From: Clostridia bacterium
Lineage (GTDB): Bacteria > Bacillota > Clostridia > Saccharofermentanales > UBA5734
Direction: 5' to 3'
Length of the DNA stretch: 5,408 nucleotides
Assembly: GCA_018056585.1 (NCBI GenBank)
Contig: JAGPFK010000131.1
Coordinates: 1 to 5,408 of the forward strand
Shown: piece by piece, positions 1-5,027 of the stretch
Position numbering within the stretch: position 1 is the first letter of the stretch
How the letters are laid out: every line of letters begins with the position of its first letter
The notes under the pieces: generated by a model
Database searches by the model: none
Seen by the model: the letters and a program-made list of their open reading frames with translations, nothing else
Told to the model about the DNA's origin: nothing
Program-made: the position numbers and the translations under genes

Positions 1-209
1 AACTGGATGATGTGGGCGGCCGGCTGGCTTTTGAAAAACGAAAGAACAAACAAGGGAAATGGGTAGAGACGTTGAGCTTTTCAGACCTGGATGAAACAGC
101 AGAAGATTACAAACTTATTCAGCGGACTTTTGGGACGGACTATTATGAAACCAAGGCAAAACAGGAAGCCTTCAATCGCTTCCTTAAAAAGATAACCTAC
201 CACCCATAG
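1..209 (+). CDS. C-terminal tail of an unrecognised protein (5' end outside window)
   Basis: An open frame is already running at the left edge (first whole codon at 3, reading Leu-Asp-Asp-Val-Gly-Gly) and ends at TAG 207-209. About 68 residues are visible, so this is the end of a longer gene and not a small gene starting at the GTG at 12. The tail is hydrophilic and rich in Lys, Glu and Asp, with a stretch reading SDLDETAEDYKLIQRTFG and an end reading NRFLKKITYHP. It has no membrane segment, signal peptide or catalytic motif that I can name. I do not recognise the family. It ends about 90 bases from the point where a transporter gene on the other strand is broken. The terminal gene of an inserted mobile element is therefore one possibility, but no transposase motif is visible to support it. 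Confidence 0.55.
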   Translation, partial: LDDVGGRLAFEKRKNKQGKWVETLSFSDLDETAEDYKLIQRTFGTDYYETKAKQEAFNRFLKKITYHP

Positions 210-239
210 TCCCACTGCTTTTGCTGAATTTGCGATCCC

Positions 240-264
240 AAAAAACCTTGCTGGAGAGAGGTTT
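240..264 (-). terminator. weak terminator-like hairpin, minus strand
   Basis: On the minus strand AAACCT and AGGTTT (264-259 and 248-243) can form a 6-bp stem with a 10-base loop. A run of six T at 245-240 follows, partly used by the stem. It lies just past the end of the truncated transporter frame and could end that transcript. The stem has only two GC pairs, so it may well be chance. Confidence 0.22.
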
Positions 265-281
265 AGGGGATTGTCGCTTTC

Positions 282-650
282 TCAAACTGTAAAAGTGGGG
301 TTGTTACATATCCCCCAAGCAAGGCCTGACAGAAATAAAGCCAGTTGAAGCATGATCAGTGGCGGCCGTATGGCGATAATCAGCAGACTGGCAGCAAAGC
401 CGATTGCGGAAAACAGCAATGTGCGTTTATTTCCGATTCGCAAAGATATAGGACCACTGAGAAAACTCATCACAATATTTCCCGCCGCCTGGATGGTCAA
501 CAAAAAACCGCCCTGATCATAGGACAGGTGATAATCCCGGATCAAAAAAACAAGAAGGGCATTGGTCATCAGGACTGCGCTCCCGTTAACCAAAAAGAAA
601 TAGGCGCAACCCAGCATCAGTTGATGATTTTGATTGAATCGATTCTTCAT
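282..650 (-). pseudogene. truncated MFS transporter (N-terminal third only)
   Basis: The frame starts at ATG 650-648, preceded by GGAG with good spacing, and encodes only 122 residues, whereas MFS carriers usually have about 380-420. The visible part looks like a genuine MFS N-terminus. There is a first membrane helix at about residues 11-36 containing FFLVNGSAVLM, then a second at about 48-66. A cytoplasmic loop GPISLRIGNKR at 66-76 is a variant of the MFS loop 2-3 motif, and helices three and four follow at about 77-94 and 98-115. After LAWGICNN the frame runs only a few residues (PTFTV) to a TGA, and nothing transporter-like continues in any frame to the left. The gene therefore appears cut by an insertion or deletion near 300. 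It still has a promoter and RBS, so a four-helix fragment could be made, but transport activity is unlikely. The substrate cannot be told. Confidence 0.72.
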
Positions 651-686
651 TTTTTACTCCGCTCAAAAACTTCTTGACTCAAAAAA

Positions 687-695
687 AGTATAACA
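687..695 (-). promoter_or_regulatory. extended -10 promoter of the MFS fragment
   Basis: Minus strand TGTTATACT (695-687) matches the extended -10 form TGnTATAAT with one mismatch. No good -35 box sits 16-18 bases upstream (the best is TCATCT), which is tolerated in extended -10 promoters. The start codon is about 37 bases from the end of the box. It is divergent from, and about 25 bases away from, the hflK promoter. Confidence 0.5.
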
Positions 696-718
696 CAGCG
701 ATCAAATGGAGATGAGTC

Positions 719-747
719 TTGTCAACTGGCAACTGTTCCCTGATAAT
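719..747 (+). promoter_or_regulatory. sigma-A-type promoter of hflKC
   Basis: TTGTCA (719-724) and GATAAT (742-747) are separated by exactly 17 bases. Each hexamer has one mismatch to TTGACA and TATAAT. Transcription would begin around 754, leaving a leader of roughly 57 bases before the hflK ATG at 811. Because the promoter lies downstream of the in-frame ATG at 706, it rules that ATG out as the normal start. Confidence 0.65.
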
Positions 748-763
748 AGAGTCAAACAGATCA

Positions 764-786
764 CAGCCGGCTGTTTAAACCGGCTG
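764..786 (+). repeat. inverted repeat in the hflK 5' leader
   Basis: CAGCCGG (764-770) and CCGGCTG (780-786) are perfect 7-bp inverted arms around a 9-base centre that contains the self-complementary TTTAAA. It lies about 10 bases after the predicted transcription start and 24 bases before the start codon. It could be an operator for a dimeric repressor or a stable hairpin in the mRNA leader. No T-run follows, so it is not a classic terminator. Confidence 0.5.
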
Positions 787-792
787 AATCAG

Positions 793-800
793 AGAAGGGA
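793..800 (+). promoter_or_regulatory. ribosome binding site deciding the hflK start
   Basis: AGAAGGGA lies 10 bases upstream of ATG 811. The alternative ATG at 706 has no comparable site and lies upstream of the promoter. Confidence 0.6.
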
Positions 801-810
801 CAGTGGATAT

Positions 811-1782
811 ATGAAACCAGAATCCATCCGGGCAATAAAATGGGTCGGCATCGTTATCTTGGTCATCCTGCTTATCTCAGCCGGCCGCAGCATGTTTTTT
901 TCTGTCAGCGAGAGCGAACAGGCTGTCATCACGACGTTTGGGAAATATACCAAAACAGTTGATGCCGGCTTACATGGAAAATTGCCATGGCCAATTCAGA
1001 ATGTGACGATTCTGCCGGTCAATTTAACTCAGAAAATCGAATTGGGATACGGCAGCACGGCAACAGGAGAATATTACAGCATTCCTGAAGAAAGCATGAT
1101 GATTACAGGCGATTTAAATATTGTCAATATTGATTTTTTTGTTGAGTGGAAAATCAGCGACCCCTTTAAATATCTCTTTGAAACGGAAGAGCCGGATGTC
1201 ATTTTAAAAAATATGCTGCAGAGCACGATCCGTTCCGTTGTTGGAACAAAAAGCATCGATGATGTCTTAACAACAGGGAAAATCCAGATCCAGGCTGATG
1301 TCAAGGAATTATTGCGGCAGCATCTGGAGGAACATGATATTGGTGTCATGGTGCTTGACGTAAAAGTGAACGATTCAGAGCCACCCACGGAAGAAGTGGC
1401 CAAAGCTTTTCGTGATGTTGAAACAGCAAAGCAGGAAAAAGAAACGGCACTTAACCAGGCTATTGCCTACAAAAACAGCAAACTGCCGGAGGCAAACGCA
1501 AAAGCGGATCAGATCATACGGGAAGCTGAAGGCCTCAAGCAAAGCAAAATCAACGAAGCAGTCGGTGAACGAGATCGTTTTTTAGCCATGTATCAGGAAT
1601 ATGTTAATTTTTCCGGAATAACCAGAAGCCGCATGTATCTCGAAGCAATAGAGGCCATTTTACCAGGTGTTCAAGTCATACTGGATGATGGAAGCGGCGT
1701 TTTAAAAATACTGCCGATCAATGGGACGGACGACACCACTCTGCCGCCGGTGATCGGAACAGATGAAACAGCGGGCGAATAA
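811..1782 (+). CDS. hflK: HflK-type SPFH membrane protein
   Basis: Encodes 323 residues when started at ATG 811. The in-frame ATG at 706 would add 35 hydrophilic residues ahead of the membrane anchor and lies before the promoter. Residues 11-30 form one hydrophobic helix. An SPFH/band 7 domain follows from about 31 to 205, with EQAVITTFGKY and the HflK hallmark GLHGKLPWPI at 53-62. A long charged, Ala/Glu/Lys-rich helical region (about 215-275) is a likely coiled coil. Known HflK proteins pair with HflC in a membrane ring that encloses and restrains the FtsH protease; I infer the same partner here. The protein is shorter than the E. coli one (about 420 residues) and lacks its glycine-rich N-terminal extension. 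The TAA stop overlaps the RBS of hflC, so translation is probably coupled. HflK rather than a generic stomatin is favoured by the LPWPI motif and the HflC neighbour. Confidence 0.92.
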   Translation: MKPESIRAIKWVGIVILVILLISAGRSMFFSVSESEQAVITTFGKYTKTVDAGLHGKLPWPIQNVTILPVNLTQKIELGYGSTATGEYYSIPEESMMITGDLNIVNIDFFVEWKISDPFKYLFETEEPDVILKNMLQSTIRSVVGTKSIDDVLTTGKIQIQADVKELLRQHLEEHDIGVMVLDVKVNDSEPPTEEVAKAFRDVETAKQEKETALNQAIAYKNSKLPEANAKADQIIREAEGLKQSKINEAVGERDRFLAMYQEYVNFSGITRSRMYLEAIEAILPGVQVILDDGSGVLKILPINGTDDTTLPPVIGTDETAGE

Positions 1783-1787
1783 GGAGG
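1781..1787 (+). promoter_or_regulatory. ribosome binding site deciding the hflC start
   Basis: AAGGAGG, a perfect Shine-Dalgarno sequence, overlaps the last two bases of the hflK stop codon and sits 5 bases from ATG 1793. It places the hflC start there and not at the earlier in-frame ATG at 1763 inside hflK. Confidence 0.8.
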
Positions 1788-1792
1788 ACCAG

Positions 1793-2674
1793 ATGAAAAA
1801 ATATAAAAAATGGATTATCATAGCGGTTGTCGTTGTGGCCCTTGTTATTCTTTTCACAGCCTCTGTTTACACGGTCAATGAAGGGCAATATGCTTATGTG
1901 ACGCAGTTTGGCGCGCTGGTTTCGATTCGGACTGAAGCTGGAATGGCTTTTAAAGTTCCCTTTATCCAAGATGTAAATTATCTGACTAAAAAACAAATGA
2001 TCTATAATGTGAATTCATCCGAAGTCTTGACGGCGGATAAAAAAGCCATGATCGTCGATAGTTATTCAATCTGGAAGATTACGGATGTGACCACCTTTAT
2101 TCGAACGGTCAACAGTATCAATGAAATGCAAAAACGCATTGACGCCAGTGCATACAGCGTCATTAAAAATTTGATGGGTCAACTACAGCAAAGCGAGATA
2201 ATCACGGATGCCGAGGAAGGCCGCATCTCTTTGAATAAACAGATTACGGCGCAGGTGGCTGACAGTTTGCGATTATACGGCGTCGATATTTTGTCTGTCG
2301 AGATCAAGCGATTTGATTTACCGGAAGACAACACAGCCGCCGTGTATGCCCGTATGATTTCTGAACGGTCTCAGATGGCCGCTTCATACAAAGCGGAGGG
2401 AGAATATGAAGCAGCCAAAATCAGAAACGAAACGGATAAACAAGTTGAGATTATTATCGGTGAAGCGGAAGCCACGGCAAGACGACTTCAAGGAGAAGGC
2501 GAAGAGGAATACATGCGCATTTTAAAAGAACTGTACAGTGATCCTGAAAAAGCCGATTTCTATTTGTTTGTTCGAGAACTTGAAGCGCTGAAAAAATCCA
2601 TGACCGGTGATAAAACAATCATTCTTGGACCTGATTCCCCGCTTGTTGATATCATCAACCAGACTGTTCCATGA
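1793..2674 (+). CDS. hflC: HflC-type SPFH membrane protein
   Basis: Encodes 293 residues beginning MKKYKKWIII. A positively charged N-terminus leads into a single membrane helix (about 7-25), so most of the protein probably lies outside the cytoplasm, as in known HflC. The SPFH domain follows, with NEGQYAYVTQFG (29-40) and KVPFIQDV. VDSYSIWKITD matches the HflC signature VDSY-x-x-W-x-I-x-D, and later RMxSER and EGEYEAAKIR precede a coiled-coil stretch rich in Glu and Ala. The C-terminal part, with DPEKADFYLFVRELEAL and LGPDSPL, also matches the HflC family (DPDFYAFIRSLRAY and MSPDSDF in E. coli). It is somewhat shorter than the E. coli protein (about 334). It is translated directly after hflK and should assemble with HflK into the FtsH-regulating complex. 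HflC has no accepted protease activity of its own. No convincing terminator follows. Confidence 0.93.
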   Translation: MKKYKKWIIIAVVVVALVILFTASVYTVNEGQYAYVTQFGALVSIRTEAGMAFKVPFIQDVNYLTKKQMIYNVNSSEVLTADKKAMIVDSYSIWKITDVTTFIRTVNSINEMQKRIDASAYSVIKNLMGQLQQSEIITDAEEGRISLNKQITAQVADSLRLYGVDILSVEIKRFDLPEDNTAAVYARMISERSQMAASYKAEGEYEAAKIRNETDKQVEIIIGEAEATARRLQGEGEEEYMRILKELYSDPEKADFYLFVRELEALKKSMTGDKTIILGPDSPLVDIINQTVP

Positions 2675-2690
2675 GCAGACAGGGGCACAA

Positions 2691-2753
2691 ATGTCCGATG
2701 ACAGATGGATGCTATTAACAGGTTATTATTCGAACCTGGCGATGAAAGGATAA
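2691..2753 (+). CDS. possible 20-aa small ORF after hflC
   Basis: ATG 2691 opens a 20-codon frame ending at TAA 2751. It is preceded by AGGGG (2681-2685) at 5 bases, and it begins 16 bases after the hflC stop. The peptide starts MSDDRWMLLTGYYSN. It has no recognised relatives and no membrane or toxin-like character. A frame this short can easily arise by chance; only conservation in relatives would make it a gene. Confidence 0.15.
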   Translation: MSDDRWMLLTGYYSNLAMKG

Positions 2754-2788
2754 AAGGTGGAGAACCAATTCAAAAATATATCATCTAT

Positions 2789-2817
2789 TTGCTGGAATCA
2801 ATTCAGATCCATATAGA
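2789..2817 (+). promoter_or_regulatory. candidate promoter of the DUF7309/DUF6930 gene
   Basis: TTGCTG (2789-2794) and TATAGA (2812-2817) are 17 bases apart. The -35 box keeps only the TTG core and the -10 box matches four of six positions. Transcription would start near 2825, about 50 bases before the ATG. It is a moderate candidate. Confidence 0.4.
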
Positions 2818-2875
2818 TTTGAATGACCTTGATGGATGATTTTCAATAAAAATTTTACTGAAGGGGACCATAGAG

Positions 2876-4114
2876 ATGACACGAGAGGATTTATTTGAGA
2901 TTGCACTGGAATATAAAAAGACGAAGTTATGGAAGCAATTATACGATTCTGAATTATTCGCGCTGAAGCTATCCAATGGTGAGATTGGCTACTGCAGTGT
3001 CATGGGTGTACTGGGTGAGCATATTGCGCTTGCGCTTTATATCGGACGCGACGGCCTTGATTCTTTCAGAAAAATGTATGAGGCAGATGATGCGCCTAAT
3101 GAGTTAATGATGCGCGAGATCATGGTTTCACAAGATTGTATTCAGTGTTCCTTTGAAAACAAGGAGATGCTAAGCCCGAAGGAAATCGAGGAAGCGAGGC
3201 AATATGCAAAAGCAAAAGGCGTCACATTACGTGGACATCATGCATATCCTCAATTTTACCGGTACAGACCATCACGCTATCCGTGGCCTCTCGATGATCC
3301 AATGGAAGAGCAGTTGCTTTACGAAGCGCTTTCAGCTGCCATTGAGATAGCGGAAAAGTTGAAAACAACGGACAAATCCGAGCTGGGCTTTTCTGAGGGT
3401 GAGCCAGATGGTCGCAGTATCCCATTTCTTGAAAAAGTCAATGACCATTATCAGATGAGTCTGATCAAACTGCCCCCCAGACAGAAAAAACCACATCCAT
3501 CCCCCATTATTCATGACGAAATGCTGATAGCCAGGCTGGCAAAGAAACGGAAACCGCGCCTTACCTGGGCTTGCGAAGTGATTATGCTTCCATATCCGGT
3601 GACCAATGAGGGAGAGGGTGACATGCTGAAAAGTGAACTCAAAAATGCGCCATACTTCCCATACATGCTATTGATTGTAGACTGCAATTCAGGGATGATC
3701 ATACAAACGAATCTCATTTATGATTATGACCAACATGCCGAAGAGATGCTTGCCGAGTTAACGCGTATAATGGATGATCATGGTGTGCCGTCTGAGATTC
3801 TTGTACGAGATGATCGGACAAAAAAATTGATCAGCGCGCTTGCAAAACAAATTGGTATAAAAGTTACCAAATGCGATGACCTGCCATTTTTAGACGAAAT
3901 TGAAGAAGAATTGATCGATCAGATGAATAATCTGGATAATTCGGATCAGAATGATGAGAGTATGATGGATGAGTTTATTGAAATGTTCATGGAACTGGAT
4001 GATGAAACAATAAGGGCCATGCCTTCGGTCCTCCGAAAGCAATTGCTCGAGCTGGAAAGCGCGGGCGCACTACCCAAGCCAGTTGCCGAACGTGTTCGAA
4101 AACTGTTTAAATAG
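2876..4114 (+). CDS. DUF7309/DUF6930-type protein of unknown function
   Basis: A soluble 412-residue protein. ATG 2876 is preceded by AAGGGG (2861-2866) at 9 bases, which supports the start. The N-terminal half (about 1-165) begins MTREDLFEIALEYKKTKLWKQLYDSELFALKLSNGEIGY. It carries GEHIALALYIGRDGLDSF, DCIQCSFENK and HHAYPQFYRYRPSRYPW, a pattern I associate with the DUF7309 family. The C-terminal half (about 225-346), with YFPYMLLIVDCNSGMI, HGVPSEILVRD and LAKQIGIKVTKCDDLPFLDE, resembles DUF6930. A very acidic linker (about 340-375) and a short helical end follow. No signal peptide, membrane segment or nucleotide-binding motif is visible. Family names come from memory of sequence pattern and were not searched. 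It seems to be a single-gene transcript between hflKC and thpR, and its function is unknown. Confidence 0.75.
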   Translation: MTREDLFEIALEYKKTKLWKQLYDSELFALKLSNGEIGYCSVMGVLGEHIALALYIGRDGLDSFRKMYEADDAPNELMMREIMVSQDCIQCSFENKEMLSPKEIEEARQYAKAKGVTLRGHHAYPQFYRYRPSRYPWPLDDPMEEQLLYEALSAAIEIAEKLKTTDKSELGFSEGEPDGRSIPFLEKVNDHYQMSLIKLPPRQKKPHPSPIIHDEMLIARLAKKRKPRLTWACEVIMLPYPVTNEGEGDMLKSELKNAPYFPYMLLIVDCNSGMIIQTNLIYDYDQHAEEMLAELTRIMDDHGVPSEILVRDDRTKKLISALAKQIGIKVTKCDDLPFLDEIEEELIDQMNNLDNSDQNDESMMDEFIEMFMELDDETIRAMPSVLRKQLLELESAGALPKPVAERVRKLFK

Positions 4115-4163
4115 GATTTGCTCCCGGCAGGTTTATGCCGACTCGAAAGGCAGAACCATGTCA

Positions 4164-4192
4164 TTGTTTTTGCCAGCAAAGCCAGATATAAA
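4164..4192 (+). promoter_or_regulatory. sigma-A-type promoter upstream of thpR
   Basis: TTGTTT (4164-4169) and TATAAA (4187-4192) are spaced by exactly 17 bases, matching four and five of six consensus positions. Transcription would begin near 4199, giving thpR a leader of roughly 250 bases. A second, weaker candidate lies closer to the gene (CTGACA 4378-4383, TAAAAG 4402-4407, spacer 18). Confidence 0.45.
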
Positions 4193-4247
4193 GTGCGGAT
4201 GATTTTGTCGTGTTCAGCAAGAAGACATTGAAAAGCATAACATGATG

Positions 4248-4266
4248 ATTCGACAATATTTCGAAT
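4248..4266 (+). repeat. inverted repeat in thpR leader
   Basis: ATTCGA (4248-4253) and TCGAAT (4261-4266) are perfect 6-bp arms around a 7-base loop. Pairing may extend with AACAT (4239-4243) and ATGTT (4265-4269) across a bulge. It is a possible RNA hairpin or protein site. Confidence 0.3.
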
Positions 4267-4316
4267 GTTTCCTGCTTTGCTGTTGATTTTATTTTACGCA
4301 CGGGCACCCTGGAGAA

Positions 4317-4333
4317 CCATCTGAATCAGATGG
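4317..4333 (+). repeat. 17-base dyad in thpR leader
   Basis: CCATCTGA and TCAGATGG form perfect 8-bp arms around a single central A. With no room for a loop, this form suits a dimeric DNA-binding protein better than an RNA hairpin. Confidence 0.4.
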
Positions 4334-4406
4334 CCGATGCGTTCAGCTTATCACCGTCCTTAAAATAGTCATTTTTACTGACAGGCTCAGATCAATAAAA
4401 CTAAAA

Positions 4407-4418
4407 GATGATATCATC
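4407..4418 (+). promoter_or_regulatory. perfect 12-bp palindrome before thpR
   Basis: GATGATATCATC is fully self-complementary. It lies 30 bases before the thpR start and overlaps the -10 box of the weaker proximal promoter candidate, a common place for a repressor operator. No regulator can be named. Confidence 0.35.
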
Positions 4419-4435
4419 CAACGGAGTATATCAAT

Positions 4436-4441
4436 GAGGTG
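4436..4441 (+). promoter_or_regulatory. ribosome binding site deciding the thpR start
   Basis: GAGGTG sits 6 bases before ATG 4448. The alternative in-frame GTG at 4439 lies within this site and would have to rely on CGGAG about 12 bases upstream, so ATG 4448 is preferred. Confidence 0.6.
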
Positions 4442-4447
4442 AAAAAG

Positions 4448-4999
4448 ATGCGGCTCTTCTATGCCATTGATCTGGATGAAAAAACACGAGATCTGATTCA
4501 GCAGGCAACGGAACCGTTGCGCAGACAAGCAAAGGGCGGCCGATGGACGCGAATTGAAAACTTACACTTAACTCTTGTTTTTCTGGGAGAAACAGAGCCG
4601 GATCAGCTTCAACTTTTATCTGAAATATTGCAGGAGGCAGCCTGCTCGATCCCTGCATTTACCTTGACTTTTTCAGGGTACGGTACTTTTGGGAGGCATG
4701 GCGAGATCCTTTGGATGGGTGTTTCGAATGAACCCTACCTGCAGCAGTTGGTCTCCACTCTCCGATTAAAACTGACTTCACATCAAAAGGTCGTGGACAT
4801 GCGTCCTTACAAGCCTCATCTGACGCTTGCGCGCCAAGTTCAGCCAGTTGCTAAAGCGTTTTCTTTCGACGGTCCGCCCATTCTTTACCCTGTTCAGGAT
4901 GTCGTTCTGATGGAAAGCTTAAGAAAAGAAGGCCATTTAATCTATCGCCCCGTCTATCGAACATCTCTAAAATCAGATGGGGATCAAGCGATAGAATGA
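4448..4999 (+). CDS. thpR: RNA 2',3'-cyclic phosphodiesterase (ThpR/LigT, 2H family)
   Basis: Encodes 183 residues from ATG 4448, the usual size for ThpR. The start MRLFYAIDL is typical of the family. The two catalytic HxTx motifs of 2H phosphoesterases are both intact: HLTL at 40-43, followed by VFLG, and HLTL at 124-127, preceded by PYKP and followed by AR. Characterised relatives open 2',3'-cyclic phosphates at RNA ends to 2'-phosphates and can join tRNA halves through a 2'-5' bond in vitro. The physiological role in bacteria is uncertain. The protein is cytoplasmic, with no signal peptide. An earlier in-frame GTG at 4439 would add only three residues. The mannosidase gene starts 28 bases after the stop, so the two are probably co-transcribed from the upstream leader. 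Confidence 0.9.
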   Translation: MRLFYAIDLDEKTRDLIQQATEPLRRQAKGGRWTRIENLHLTLVFLGETEPDQLQLLSEILQEAACSIPAFTLTFSGYGTFGRHGEILWMGVSNEPYLQQLVSTLRLKLTSHQKVVDMRPYKPHLTLARQVQPVAKAFSFDGPPILYPVQDVVLMESLRKEGHLIYRPVYRTSLKSDGDQAIE

Positions 5000-5013
5000 G
5001 GTCTAAAATGAAA

Positions 5014-5020
5014 AAGGAGG
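5014..5020 (+). promoter_or_regulatory. ribosome binding site of the mannosidase gene
   Basis: AAGGAGG, a perfect Shine-Dalgarno sequence, lies 7 bases before ATG 5028. Two other ATGs nearby (5008 and 5021) open frames that stop after seven and six codons, which leaves 5028 as the start. Confidence 0.8.
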
Positions 5021-5027
5021 ATGTCAG

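Larger units (their letters stand above)
2675..2875. other. intergenic region between hflC and the DUF gene
   Basis: This 201-base gap holds a 6-bp inverted repeat (CAGGTT 2719-2724, AACCTG 2733-2738) with no T-run, so it is a poor terminator candidate. It also contains a 20-codon frame at 2691-2753 and, further right, a candidate promoter for the next gene. Nothing else is recognised. Confidence 0.4.
4115..4447. other. 333-base gene-free region, probable leader of thpR
   Basis: No convincing gene is present on either strand. It contains a small hairpin with no T-run right after the upstream gene (CGGCA 4125-4129, TGCCG 4136-4140) and a strong promoter candidate at 4164-4192. It also has three further dyads (4248-4266, 4317-4333 and 4407-4418) and the thpR ribosome binding site. 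A short frame ending in TAG, coding for TGTLENHLNQMADAF near 4299-4343, has no start and no recognised relative. It may be a decayed gene remnant or chance. Confidence 0.45.

Noticed and set aside
345..677. 110-codon plus-strand frame opposite the MFS fragment
   Set aside because: It is antisense to a recognisable MFS coding sequence, its translation has no family character, and it has no RBS of note.
674..694. TTGACT and TATAAC on the plus strand as a promoter
   Set aside because: The spacing is only 9 bases, far too short for sigma-A.
706..810. N-terminal extension of HflK from the ATG at 706
   Set aside because: The promoter (719-747) lies inside it, the extension is hydrophilic and unlike HflK, and a proper RBS precedes ATG 811.
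1074..1403. 109-codon minus-strand frame inside hflK
   Set aside because: It is a Ser-rich shadow of the SPFH coding sequence with no supporting signals.
1763..1792. Earlier start for HflC at ATG 1763, inside hflK
   Set aside because: No RBS there; the perfect AAGGAGG at 1781-1787 serves ATG 1793, which gives a normal membrane-anchor N-terminus.
4125..4140. Hairpin after the DUF gene as a rho-independent terminator
   Set aside because: The stem is only 5 bp and no T-run follows it.
4242..4286. 14-codon Cys-rich peptide frame (MMIRQYFECFLLCC) in the thpR leader
   Set aside because: It has no good RBS, is very short, and nothing around it supports translation.
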